From: Oxalobacteraceae bacterium UBA6018
GTDB lineage: Bacteria > Pseudomonadota > Gammaproteobacteria > Burkholderiales > Burkholderiaceae_D
Reading direction: 5' to 3'
Length of the DNA stretch: 64,000 nucleotides
Assembly: GCA_002428015.1 (NCBI GenBank)
Contig: DIZW01000128.1
Span: 29,270 to 93,269 of the forward strand
A program made the position numbers and the translations under genes. Numbering within the stretch: position 1 is the first letter of the stretch; each line of letters opens with the position of its first letter. Positions 17,514-26,537 of this stretch are shown here, piece after piece. Below the pieces are notes generated by a model that saw only the letters and a list, made by a program, of their open reading frames with translations, was not told the DNA's origin and ran no database searches.

Positions 17514-18752
17514 TCAAACTCGCTCGGGGGTCTTTTTCTGCTTTGGAAAATCGGCCAAGGGTTCGTCGAGCGCTTGTTCCTTTCGGGTGGCAAGTTCCAA
17601 AACGAGGGTGATCGCACTGCAAGTCAAATCAATGTCGCTGGGCGTTAACGTGGGGTGCACGAGGAACATTAAGCTGGTCTCGCCGAGCTCCTTCGCGTTG
17701 GGCATTCGTTTGATCGGGCGGAACGATGTACCATCAAACGCTTTTTCAAGATATACCTCAGAGCATGAGCCCTGGTAACAGGGTACACCACGAGCCGAGA
17801 TCTCGGCGATAATGCGGTCGCGTGTCCAACCTGGGGCCAGGTTGTCGGATTCTACGAACACATAGAACTTGTAGTGAGCGTGATGAATGTAGCTCGCAGC
17901 CTTCGGAACTCGAAGCGCAGAAAATTGTGCGCAAACGGCCGCGATAGCGGCGGCGTTTCGCTGCCTTTGCATCGTCCACTCTGACATTTTGCGAAGCTGT
18001 GTCCGGCCGAGCACTCCTTGTATTTCAAGCATGCGCCAGTTCGTGCCGAACGACTCGTGCACCCAACGGAATCCCGGCGGCGAATCTTGATGCACCGCTT
18101 CCCACGATTTTCCGTGGTCCTTAAATGACCACATTAGCGACCACAATTCACGCTCATTTGTAGTAACCATTCCGCCTTCGCCCCCGGTCGTCATGATCTT
18201 GTCCTGACAAAACGACCACGCCCCAATATGTCCGATTGAGCCAACCATGCGTCCCTTGTAACGTGCCCCATGTGCCTGGGCACAGTCCTCGATCACATAA
18301 AGACCGCGGGCATCGCACAGAGCCATAATCGGATCCATATCACACGGCATCCCCGCCAGATGCACGCAAATAACTGCTCTCGTGCGCTCGGTTAGTACCG
18401 CCGATATCGTGGCAGCTGTGATGTTTTGACTATCGAGATCGACATCTGCGAAGACAGGCGTGGCGCCGGCGTTGACGATGCAGCTAACGGACGCCAAGAA
18501 GGTTCGGGGGGTAACGATCACCTCATCTCCCGGGCCGATGCCGAGCGCGTTCAAGGCAAGATCGAGCGCGAGCGTACCATTCGCAACCGCAACGGCGTGG
18601 GTTGTGCCAACCCAAGCGGCAAATTCCTTCTCGAATTCGCGGCACTCGATGCCTGTCCAATAATTGACTTTGTTACTGCGGAGCACATTGGATACGGCCT
18701 CTACCTCGTCAGCGGAAAAGCTGGGCCATGGGGCGAACTTCGTGTTCAACAT
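17514..18752 (-). CDS. DegT/DnrJ/EryC1/StrS aminotransferase (PglE-like)
   Basis: 412-aa PLP-dependent sugar aminotransferase. The family landmarks are present: FEKEFAAWVG and VANGTLALDLAL near the N-terminus, VIEDCAQAHGA (about 153-163), and the PLP-binding Lys185 in SFCQDKIMTTGGEGG. By context it would aminate the 4-keto-6-deoxy sugar made by the WbpM/PglF-like enzyme. It is the last gene of the long minus-strand polysaccharide run and lies 10 bases after the acetyltransferase gene. The C-terminal tail (about 395-412) is charged and variable. Confidence 0.88.
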   Translation of the reverse strand: MLNTKFAPWPSFSADEVEAVSNVLRSNKVNYWTGIECREFEKEFAAWVGTTHAVAVANGTLALDLALNALGIGPGDEVIVTPRTFLASVSCIVNAGATPVFADVDLDSQNITAATISAVLTERTRAVICVHLAGMPCDMDPIMALCDARGLYVIEDCAQAHGARYKGRMVGSIGHIGAWSFCQDKIMTTGGEGGMVTTNERELWSLMWSFKDHGKSWEAVHQDSPPGFRWVHESFGTNWRMLEIQGVLGRTQLRKMSEWTMQRQRNAAAIAAVCAQFSALRVPKAASYIHHAHYKFYVFVESDNLAPGWTRDRIIAEISARGVPCYQGSCSEVYLEKAFDGTSFRPIKRMPNAKELGETSLMFLVHPTLTPSDIDLTCSAITLVLELATRKEQALDEPLADFPKQKKTPERV

Positions 18753-18762
18753 AAACCGTATC

Positions 18763-19419
18763 CTAATTCTTGATCAATAAGCGAGCGGGGTTACCGACAA
18801 CCGTGGTCCCTGCAGAGACATTCTTTGTTACCACTGCCCCCATTCCGACGACTGCGCCACGGCCAATGACTAGCGGCTTGCCTACTTTGCCCTGCCGCAG
18901 GATTGCGCCGGTACCTATGTAAGCGTGGTCCTCAACGATGACGTTGCCATTGCATTTGACTCCGGGCGCAAAAGTAACGTAGTCACCAATCACACAATCA
19001 TGCGCAACATAGGAATAAATATTCGCGTGAAAATGCGAGCCTATCACAATGTTGGAAGTCAACGACACAAACGGACAGATGATTGCTCCGGTACCAATCT
19101 CAACCTGGTCCAGTATCACCGCGTTATCGGCTGGGATAGAAAAGAACGCAACCCCATCGCGTATGCACGTTTCGGCAATTCTTTCCCGGACGCCGGAGTC
19201 CGCAATCGCGATACTAATAAATTTTTCTTCGGCGTCAATCATTCGAAACGCCGCATAAGTTAATACGCGATGGCCATTCACAATATCGGTTGTCAATGAA
19301 TCATCAATGAACACTATCTCGCTCTCGATGCCTTGTTTCGACAAATGGCTGCGCGCCGAAGGCATCACTTCACGGCCAAAGCCGCTGGCGCCGTAGACAG
19401 CGTAAATACGTTTTACCAT
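18763..19419 (-). CDS. Sugar O/N-acetyltransferase, left-handed beta-helix (PglD/NeuD-like)
   Basis: 218 aa from ATG 19419, which gives MVKRIYAVYGASGFGREVM, the usual N-terminus of the PglD/NeuD family; GGAAGG lies upstream, though at a long spacing. The N-terminal Rossmann-like UDP-sugar-binding part (1-95) is followed by hexapeptide repeats (about 103-212). His140 in SYVAHDCVIGDY corresponds to the catalytic base of PglD. It probably acetylates the 4-amino sugar made by the aminotransferase downstream, giving a diacetylbacillosamine-type sugar. An upstream in-frame extension to 19542 has no support. Confidence 0.85.
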   Translation of the reverse strand: MVKRIYAVYGASGFGREVMPSARSHLSKQGIESEIVFIDDSLTTDIVNGHRVLTYAAFRMIDAEEKFISIAIADSGVRERIAETCIRDGVAFFSIPADNAVILDQVEIGTGAIICPFVSLTSNIVIGSHFHANIYSYVAHDCVIGDYVTFAPGVKCNGNVIVEDHAYIGTGAILRQGKVGKPLVIGRGAVVGMGAVVTKNVSAGTTVVGNPARLLIKN

Positions 19420-19559
19420 ATACGATTTGTTTCCTTCCAGATAAATTTCGACATTGTCGCCTCGCCTTCCTAGGAAATTCCGTCCGTTCGGATCACCGTC
19501 AACTGGCACCGCCCGCACGCACGCCTGTGCCAAGGATAACAAGCCGTCGCATCGCCCTA

Positions 19560-20159
19560 CTACCCGTCGCTTTTGCTACCTTCGAAGCGCTGCATGGTGT
19601 CGACTCCATCAGCGCTGATACCATCCCGCACCAGCACCCGGCGCACGGTGAGCGCCAGAATGCGGAGGTCAAGCCAAAAGCTGCGGTTTTCGACGTACCA
19701 TACGTCCAACTCGAATTTGCGCTCCCAGCTCAACGCATTGCGCCCATTGACTTGGGCCCATCCAGTCACGCCCGGCGAAACTTCATGCCGTCGCCGCTGG
19801 CGTTCACTATACAGGGACAAGTATTCCATGAGCAAAGGTCGTGGGCCGACGAGGCTCATTTCGCCGCGCAGGACGTTCCACAACTCAGGCAATTCATCAA
19901 GACTGGTACTTCGCAACAAACGACCGAAGGCGGTCATACGTTGAGCATCGGGCAACGCTACGCCATACCTGTCATACGCATCGCGCATCGTACGGAACTT
20001 CACCATACGAAATGGAACGCCATGAAGGCCCGGACGTGTCTGCCTGAAGAAGACCGGCGCGCCCAGCTTCCATCGTATTGCGATCATCAAAGCGGCGAGC
20101 ACTGGCGCCAAGCAGATTAAACCCACTGCGGCGACGACCATGTCGAATGCGCGTTTCAA
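19560..20159 (-). CDS. Initiating phosphoglycosyl transferase (PglC-like)
   Basis: 199 aa, the minimal monotopic form of the bacterial sugar transferase family. One N-terminal re-entrant hydrophobic helix (about 8-28) precedes the catalytic domain with RQTRPG, FKFRTM-like MVKFRTM, the catalytic Asp88-Glu89 pair in STSLDELPELWN, SLVGPRPLL and PGVTGWAQVNGRN. It transfers a sugar phosphate from the UDP-sugar to undecaprenyl phosphate, starting repeat-unit assembly. Its small size and the neighbouring bacillosamine-type genes point to a PglC-like specificity. It overlaps the glycosyltransferase upstream by 4 bases. Confidence 0.92.
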   Translation of the reverse strand: MKRAFDMVVAAVGLICLAPVLAALMIAIRWKLGAPVFFRQTRPGLHGVPFRMVKFRTMRDAYDRYGVALPDAQRMTAFGRLLRSTSLDELPELWNVLRGEMSLVGPRPLLMEYLSLYSERQRRRHEVSPGVTGWAQVNGRNALSWERKFELDVWYVENRSFWLDLRILALTVRRVLVRDGISADGVDTMQRFEGSKSDG

Positions 20160-21388
20160 TTCTTGCTCGCCGAGTGAAAGGCAGTTTCGATCCAGCCAAT
20201 AAATTTCGCTGCCAATTCGCTGCGGCTGAACTCGCGCTCGGCCAATGCGCGCCCGCGCGTGCCCATCTCTCGCAACTGCACTCGATCGTCTGCCGCAGCT
20301 TCAAGCGCATCGGCGAACGCGACAGGATTTTCCGGTGGAATTGCGTAGCCGCAGGCACGCTCAACGATGAGCTCGGCCAGCCAACCCGGATAGTTATTCA
20401 ACACCGGCAAGCCAGCCGCGATGTAGTCAAAGAATTTATTCGGCGACGTGCCGTAATAGAACGCGGGCACATTGGCAAGCAATTGCATGCCCACGTCTGC
20501 CGCTTCCATCAGTCCGGCAAGGCGTTCCTTGCCCACCGGCGCATGAAAAATCACATTGTCTAGCCCTTCGCGCTCGGCACGGGCCTGGAGTCTTGCTTTG
20601 CAGCCGCCGCTACCGATCAACACCAATTTGATGTCACTGCGTGCGCGCCGCTTCAGCTCGCATGCAACGTCGAGCACAGCATCCAGCCCGTTGGCTCGAC
20701 CATGCGTCCCTGTGAATATGGCCATGAGATCACTAGGGGCAACGCCTGCCGGCCGCCAAGGTGTCGCGTTGCCGGAAAAAATATTCAAGTCACAGCCATT
20801 TGGGATCATAGCAATACGCTCCGCCGGCACCCCTAGCCGGGCAATCCCCTCCACGATGCCAGGCGATAGGCCAACCAAGCGGTGTGCCGAGCGGTAGGAG
20901 CACCACTCCAACCCACCCATCATCGCCAGCACAACGGGGTTGCGAATCACGCCCATCTGGCGCGGAAGTTCCGGCCAGAGGTCGCGCACCTCAAAGACAA
21001 AAGGCTTTCCGCGCAGCCAGCGGGCACAAATGCCAGGAATACCAGTTGTGAGGGGGGTCGTGGTGGCAAATAAAACGTCATACGATTCCGTTAGTGCCAA
21101 GCGTACACTGCTCATGGCAAATTTCAGGAATAACAAGGCGCGCTTGGCGAAACCGTCGCTATTCGAATACGCAAGGTCGAATTCGATTACGTTGATGCCG
21201 TCAGTGCAACCACGGCGCCGCCCGCCTTGAAAAGGCATGGTCAATCCCGTCACCCCGCCCGCGTAGCGCCCGCACACCATCGTTACACTATGGCCGTCGG
21301 CAACGAGCGCTCGTGCCATCGCGTATGAGCGTGTACCTGCCGAGCCAGCCGGGGTCGTGAAATGCTGGTGAAAATAGAGTACCTTCAT
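20156..21388 (-). CDS. Glycosyltransferase, GT4 family (WbuB-like)
   Basis: 410 aa, two-domain GT-B fold. The N-terminal domain has YFHQHFTTPAGSAGTRSYAMARAL. The C-terminal domain has IPNGCDLNIF, FTGTHGRANGLD and the donor-binding GTSPNKFFDYIAAGLPVL. ATG 21388 overlaps the stop of the heparinase-like gene as ATGA, which supports it over a TTG at 21397. It probably adds the second sugar to the lipid-linked primer made by the PglC-like enzyme encoded just after it. The sugar cannot be told from sequence. Confidence 0.88.
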   Translation of the reverse strand: MKVLYFHQHFTTPAGSAGTRSYAMARALVADGHSVTMVCGRYAGGVTGLTMPFQGGRRRGCTDGINVIEFDLAYSNSDGFAKRALLFLKFAMSSVRLALTESYDVLFATTTPLTTGIPGICARWLRGKPFVFEVRDLWPELPRQMGVIRNPVVLAMMGGLEWCSYRSAHRLVGLSPGIVEGIARLGVPAERIAMIPNGCDLNIFSGNATPWRPAGVAPSDLMAIFTGTHGRANGLDAVLDVACELKRRARSDIKLVLIGSGGCKARLQARAEREGLDNVIFHAPVGKERLAGLMEAADVGMQLLANVPAFYYGTSPNKFFDYIAAGLPVLNNYPGWLAELIVERACGYAIPPENPVAFADALEAAADDRVQLREMGTRGRALAEREFSRSELAAKFIGWIETAFHSASKN

Positions 21389-23226
21389 ACCGTCCAAATC
21401 AATTTCGTAACAATCTGCGCAGCGCGCCGCACTTCTACCTCAAGTACGGGCACCACGGTGCGTTGGCCGTAATGGCAAGAATCCCATCCAGAAACCATTT
21501 CAAAACGGCTCAGATGGACATCGGAACTTACTTCCAGCCGCAAGACGCCATTGGTGACAGCCTGTCCCTCGATGCGCCATTCACTGGGCGGCAACCGCCA
21601 GCATATGACCGCTGTCTCGCGAAATCCCGAGAGGGTATCGACTACGGACAGGCTGCCTTCCTTCAACGACACATCCCGGCAATGGCGGGCACCAACGTAA
21701 TCCGTATATGACGCACCGAAGCAGGTGGCGCCATCCTGCCGTTCAACCTGTGTTCGCTTTGAGGTCTTGAGCCAGGCCCCGAACAGAAAGCGCCCTAGGC
21801 GCGGCATCTGGTCGCGACCATCGAACTGAGCCGTGTTATGCGCGCGCGTGCCGGAGAAATACGCCATCGTCGAAGGTTCAGCATGGTAACTATAACTTCC
21901 GGCATCGCGCAATACGTTATCTGGACCGATCCAAAAATCCAGATGGAGCGCATCGCATTGGCTGGGGCGAAATCGAAAGCGCGGGTAGCGCAAGTAGACG
22001 CGCGCGAGGCCAGCGCGTAGAAATGCATAACCACCGTCGTCGAAGCGCGCGCTGTCAACGCTCGGAAGGATTGCCGTTGGGCGCGCTAGACCCAGCCACG
22101 CGAACGCCGCGTCCCATGGGCCTGCTTTCGCGTACGCGACGGCACCCGTGAACAAGGCGCTCGCCAGTTGCACGGTCGGGCGAAAATCGCGATAACGCAA
22201 GGCCGCGAGGGGCAGCAAGCGGGCTCCGTCATTTGCGCCGATATTCGGTGCGTCACCCCGTTCCGCGTCAGTAAATGCGCGCAGCCACGAAGCGCCGGCG
22301 CGCGCGCGGTCCTGGAATGCCGCCGAAAACGGCGGCAACGAATGCCTGACTCGCCACAGCTCTGCGGCGCACAAGGTGTCGAGCGCAAGGCGATGATAAT
22401 TGACGGAGTGCTGACTAAAGCTGCCGTCCATGGCGAACAGGCGGAGCGTACGCTCCTCTAGCCAGCGCCGGCCGAGGGTTGCCCAGCGTCGTGCAGCGGC
22501 ATCGTCACTATGCTGTGCAAGCCAAGCACCGCCGATGAATAGGGCTGCCGCTTCCGACGTGCCGTGATTATTATCCTGTGCCAATGCGTAAGACAAAGTC
22601 GGCGCTATCCGCTCCAAATGAAGGCGGATCAGCGCCAGCAACGACGCTTGGGGCGCTTGCGCTTGCTCCAATACCAGCGCGGCGGCCGCGAGATGGATAA
22701 CACGAATCGATGCTTCCTGGCCGCACTTCCAATTTGGCCCTACGTACGGCCGGTTCTCACTGCACCAGTTACCGAGCCACGCATTCAATTTTGTCAATGC
22801 AGAGGCATCGCCAGCCTGCGCGGCCTGCGCAAAAGTGATCACCCAGTCAAATCGCGAGGCTTCCCAAATGACTTTGATGTCACCCAGGATTGCCGAGAAA
22901 TCCCCAATTTCCCACCAAGGCAGCTGCGCGTCCGGACAACGTTGACCACTGATGGGATTGGCATGCCAGTCGGGCGCGCCCACACCAACCGGAACATTAC
23001 GCCAACCGAAATAGGCAGCGCTGTCAGTCCAGGAGGTTGCAGGTATACCCTTGCGTGGCACCGCGGGATTGGGCGCGCAGAAGAAAGGCGCCAGCGGCGC
23101 GCACGCGCGGACGCGCTGAACAGGGTGCATGCGCGTGCGCAACATGACCCGGTGCATCGCCACACGCATGAGGTTGCGTGCGCCCAGAGCTGCGTAGGTA
23201 CGCATCCTTTCCAGCATTAAGTTCAT
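21385..23226 (-). CDS. Heparinase II/III-like polysaccharide lyase family protein (copy 1)
   Basis: 613 aa. An alpha/alpha-toroid N-terminal half contains DNNHGTSEAAALFIGG (about 219-234), where family lyases have active-site Asn-His. A beta-sheet C-terminal half contains DAGSYSYH and GTRAHNTAQFDG. No signal peptide is visible, so if the start is right the protein is cytoplasmic, unlike AlgL-type periplasmic lyases. It is joined by 4-base overlaps to the bi-domain oxidoreductase before it and the glycosyltransferase after it. Role inferred: trimming or editing of a uronic-acid-containing glycan. A second, diverged copy is at 36354-38309. Confidence 0.8.
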   Translation of the reverse strand: MNLMLERMRTYAALGARNLMRVAMHRVMLRTRMHPVQRVRACAPLAPFFCAPNPAVPRKGIPATSWTDSAAYFGWRNVPVGVGAPDWHANPISGQRCPDAQLPWWEIGDFSAILGDIKVIWEASRFDWVITFAQAAQAGDASALTKLNAWLGNWCSENRPYVGPNWKCGQEASIRVIHLAAAALVLEQAQAPQASLLALIRLHLERIAPTLSYALAQDNNHGTSEAAALFIGGAWLAQHSDDAAARRWATLGRRWLEERTLRLFAMDGSFSQHSVNYHRLALDTLCAAELWRVRHSLPPFSAAFQDRARAGASWLRAFTDAERGDAPNIGANDGARLLPLAALRYRDFRPTVQLASALFTGAVAYAKAGPWDAAFAWLGLARPTAILPSVDSARFDDGGYAFLRAGLARVYLRYPRFRFRPSQCDALHLDFWIGPDNVLRDAGSYSYHAEPSTMAYFSGTRAHNTAQFDGRDQMPRLGRFLFGAWLKTSKRTQVERQDGATCFGASYTDYVGARHCRDVSLKEGSLSVVDTLSGFRETAVICWRLPPSEWRIEGQAVTNGVLRLEVSSDVHLSRFEMVSGWDSCHYGQRTVVPVLEVEVRRAAQIVTKLIWTV

Positions 23227-25358
23227 TGCTGGCGCAACATCTCAGCTGCTTCGACGGATACCCGCGCAACCTCGAAGATTTCCGCGGCAGCGATCGGCGT
23301 TGGCGTGCCGTTAACAACAGCATCAATAAATGCCTTTGCGCATGCCGCCTGGCCTTTATCTTGTCGCCATAAGTTCATCTTCGAAAAGCCGCGCCAACCA
23401 AAGCCACGCAAGCGCCTGAAGTTATCCAGTTGCAGCACTGCCCCAGCTGCAAACACTTCAACGCGTTCTTTCGGAAAGCTCGCAGCCCCGTTCGCCAGAT
23501 ACATGATCGTACCAAAGGACCCGTCCGCAAAACCGAGCGTGATGGACGCCTTGTCCTCGACCACGGCCAAGCCGGGAGACTCACCCATACGTCGCGCCTG
23601 GACCGACACAATGGGCGAGCCGGCGAGGAAACGCATCAGGTCGATGAAATGGCAGGCTTCACCGATGATGCGGCCACCACCAACATCTATATCCTGCGTC
23701 CAGTGCCCTGCTGGAATTTCGCCCGCGTTCATCGTCATTAAGAAAGACTTCGGGACCTTGACGCCGTCCAGCAGCGCTTTCATTTTCACAATCTGCGGCG
23801 CGAAGCGTCGATTGAATCCGACCATCAGGTGCACGCCGCTGCGCTTGGCATGGGCACTTGCATAAGCGGCTTCGACCATCGCTAAGTCATCGGTTGTCGT
23901 GGCAAGCGGTTTCTCGACAAATACATGCTTACCGGCGCGCAGCGCCTGTTGAACCAGGTTTGCGTGGGAATTGTGACGCGTCACAATTGCGGCGATATTA
24001 ACATCGCGCTCAGCAAGCAAGGCATCGACATCCGTGGACGCCATGGCAAAGCCGGCTTGACGGCCGCTCACGACGCTACTGGTGCCGCCTGCGCTGACGA
24101 TCGTGTGAAGGCGTGCTCCTGCTGCCTTAAATGCCGGTATGAGGATCCGCGACGCATAATTGCCGGCACCGACCATGCCAACGACAGCGGCGCTTTGTGT
24201 GAACGGACCCGAAGCAAGCGCGACCGATGTAACAAACTTGCCTTCGTCTTGTGGCGAATATTCGAGAACAATACCGAGCGCACTGGCGTCGGCCGTCAGA
24301 CTCGCATAAGCATCTGCTGCTCGCTCGAAGGCAAAGCGGTGCGAGATCAGCGGTTTTACATCGATGCGCCCATCGGCCATCATGTCGAGGATGGCTTCGA
24401 AATTGCGTTGCTCGGTCCACCGCACCAGACCAAACGGATAGTCATTTCCCGCCTCCTCGTAAGATGGATCGTAGCGGCCGGGGCCATACGAGCAAGACAC
24501 CTGGAACGACAGCTCTTTCTCATAAAATTCAGCACGATTGAGCTCGAGCCCGACCACGCCGACTAGCACAATGCGCCCGCGCTTGCGCGACATACGTGCC
24601 GCCTGCGACACCGGCTCATTCGACGCGGTCGACGCAGTGATGATGACACCGTCGACACCGTTGCCTCTGCTGAACGCTTGCGCTGCGAGGAGCACGTCCT
24701 CACCGTTCTTAGGATTACATATCGTGGCGCCAAAACGCTCAGCCAGAGCCAGTTTGGATGAATCGAAATCAATCGCCATAACGCGGCAACCATGCGCGCG
24801 CAACAGCTGGATCGTCAACAGTCCGATCAAGCCGGCTCCGATCACGACAAAGGCTTCCCCTAAGGTCGGCTGGGCTAAACGAATGCCCTGCAACCCGATC
24901 GAGCCGAGCACCGTAAAGGCCGCGCTATCGTCATCCACACAATCAGGAACCTTGGCACACAAATTCACGGGCACGCGGACCACGTCGGCGTGCGGACCAT
25001 TTGAAACGACACGGTCGCCCGGGCGCAGTGCGCTGATCCGATTGCCGGCTTGGACCACGACCCCGACATTGCAATAGCCTAGCGCGAGCGGTTGTCCCAG
25101 CTTCGCGCGCACCGCCTCAAGCGTGGTCCATAATCCGTCGGTGCGTACCTTATCGAGTACCATGCGCACTTTCTCTGGCTGCTGCCGTGCTTTTTCGAGC
25201 ATAGACGCCTTGCCAAATCCAACGAGCATACGTTCCGTCCCGGCTGAAATTAGCGTGCGGCGCGACGAAATCAAAACGTCGTGCGCGCCGACGCCAGGCG
25301 CGGGAGCCTCAACCAATGAGGTTTGGCCATTTCCCATATTCTGCAAAATCTGTTTCAT
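23223..25358 (-). CDS. Bi-domain oxidoreductase: alcohol dehydrogenase-like plus Gfo/Idh/MocA (copy 1)
   Basis: 711 aa. Residues about 1-360 form a medium-chain zinc-alcohol-dehydrogenase-like half (GDRVVSNGPHADVV, NAD loop VIGAGLIGLLTIQLL). Residues about 380-711 form a Gfo/Idh/MocA half (GMVGAGNYASRILIPAF, the EKPLATT motif, VGFNRRFAPQI). Such fusions recur in polysaccharide loci next to heparinase-like genes. The likely role is NAD-dependent oxidation or epimerisation of a nucleotide or lipid-linked sugar; the substrate is unknown. It overlaps the heparinase-like gene by 4 bases and follows a glycosyltransferase by 3. A paralogue is at 34115-36334. Confidence 0.85.
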   Translation of the reverse strand: MKQILQNMGNGQTSLVEAPAPGVGAHDVLISSRRTLISAGTERMLVGFGKASMLEKARQQPEKVRMVLDKVRTDGLWTTLEAVRAKLGQPLALGYCNVGVVVQAGNRISALRPGDRVVSNGPHADVVRVPVNLCAKVPDCVDDDSAAFTVLGSIGLQGIRLAQPTLGEAFVVIGAGLIGLLTIQLLRAHGCRVMAIDFDSSKLALAERFGATICNPKNGEDVLLAAQAFSRGNGVDGVIITASTASNEPVSQAARMSRKRGRIVLVGVVGLELNRAEFYEKELSFQVSCSYGPGRYDPSYEEAGNDYPFGLVRWTEQRNFEAILDMMADGRIDVKPLISHRFAFERAADAYASLTADASALGIVLEYSPQDEGKFVTSVALASGPFTQSAAVVGMVGAGNYASRILIPAFKAAGARLHTIVSAGGTSSVVSGRQAGFAMASTDVDALLAERDVNIAAIVTRHNSHANLVQQALRAGKHVFVEKPLATTTDDLAMVEAAYASAHAKRSGVHLMVGFNRRFAPQIVKMKALLDGVKVPKSFLMTMNAGEIPAGHWTQDIDVGGGRIIGEACHFIDLMRFLAGSPIVSVQARRMGESPGLAVVEDKASITLGFADGSFGTIMYLANGAASFPKERVEVFAAGAVLQLDNFRRLRGFGWRGFSKMNLWRQDKGQAACAKAFIDAVVNGTPTPIAAAEIFEVARVSVEAAEMLRQQ

Positions 25359-25361
25359 TGA

Positions 25362-26498
25362 TCAGGCCATTTTCCAGTTCTGGTACATTGTGACGAGAGG
25401 GGCGACCTCGGTCTCCCAGTTATAGCGCTCGCGCACGGCAAGCTGCCCGCGTCGCCCCATCTCGGCAGTCGATGCAGGGTCATCGACAAGCCGATCGAAC
25501 ACCTGCGCCAACGCATCCCGGTCGGCTGGATTAACGAGCAAGCCGCAGTGCGATTCGGCAACGACCGGAGCTACCTCGACCGCAAAATTGGGACACACCA
25601 CAGCCAGACCGGCAGCCATGTAATCGAACATTTTGTGGGGCATGGCATAGACGTGATTGAGCGTACCGGGCTGGAAAGCGATCAAGCCGATCTGAGCCTG
25701 GCACAAGAGCGCGAACGCGGCATCGAAGGGCATCCATTTATGTACGACAACACGTCCGGTCAATCCCAATGCGATCAACCGAGCATGGAATTCGTCGCCA
25801 CTGCCGTCGTTAATTTCACCGATAACGACCAAGCGTACCCGCTGATTACGCATTCGAGCCAGGGCATCGAGTACCTGTGGCCACCCGCGCGGCTTACTAA
25901 ACAAACCTAAGTGTACGATCGTGGTCCAGCCGTCATCGTCGGTAGCAGCCCGTCCCTGGGCGAATTGGATGCCAGCCAACGGCGTAAAATTCTGCACCAG
26001 CAGTTTCTTGCTTTCGGCGCAATGAAAATCTGCCGAAACTGAACGCTTGGCTAATACGAAACGATGCGTAAACGGCGTCAGCACCCTAAATACTGCGCGC
26101 ACGCTGGCAGCAACCGCCGGTTGGAGCCTGCGGTGAAAACGGCTTTCGGCAAAGGTGCTGGGATAGTGTTCATGCACATCAAACACACACCCCTTCCCAC
26201 GCAGCAGACGCAAGCACACGCCAACCAACCATGAATCGACTTCATTACAGTGGTACACGGCGGCATCGACATTGGCAGCAAGCCGGTATAGTCGAAACAT
26301 CTGCAGCAGACGGCCCTTTATGCCAGCCGGTCGCCGATACGTGATGATACGCACGCCCGATGCCATACCAGCTTCCTCAGGCGTGCCTGGGCACAGGTGA
26401 AAGACATCGAACCCGGCTGCGGCCAAGCACGTTGCTTCCTTGTCGAATACACGCTTATCGCGCGGCGGATGCATAGAGGACAAAAAACAGATCTTCAT
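25362..26498 (-). CDS. Glycosyltransferase, GT-B fold (GT4-like)
   Basis: 378 aa. The N-terminus KICFLSSMHPPRDKRVFDKEA is typical of a group of EPS glycosyltransferases with an RDxRV motif. The C-terminal half has VHLGLFSKPRGW and the donor-site HKMFDYMAAGLAVVCPNF. There is no membrane segment. It lies between the Wzy-like gene (39 bases upstream) and the bi-domain oxidoreductase (3 bases downstream). Its acceptor and donor are unknown. Confidence 0.85.
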   Translation of the reverse strand: MKICFLSSMHPPRDKRVFDKEATCLAAAGFDVFHLCPGTPEEAGMASGVRIITYRRPAGIKGRLLQMFRLYRLAANVDAAVYHCNEVDSWLVGVCLRLLRGKGCVFDVHEHYPSTFAESRFHRRLQPAVAASVRAVFRVLTPFTHRFVLAKRSVSADFHCAESKKLLVQNFTPLAGIQFAQGRAATDDDGWTTIVHLGLFSKPRGWPQVLDALARMRNQRVRLVVIGEINDGSGDEFHARLIALGLTGRVVVHKWMPFDAAFALLCQAQIGLIAFQPGTLNHVYAMPHKMFDYMAAGLAVVCPNFAVEVAPVVAESHCGLLVNPADRDALAQVFDRLVDDPASTAEMGRRGQLAVRERYNWETEVAPLVTMYQNWKMA

Positions 26499-26537
26499 TG
26501 GCGTTGACTCATAGGTGATCGAAAAAAAATGTGGCAG

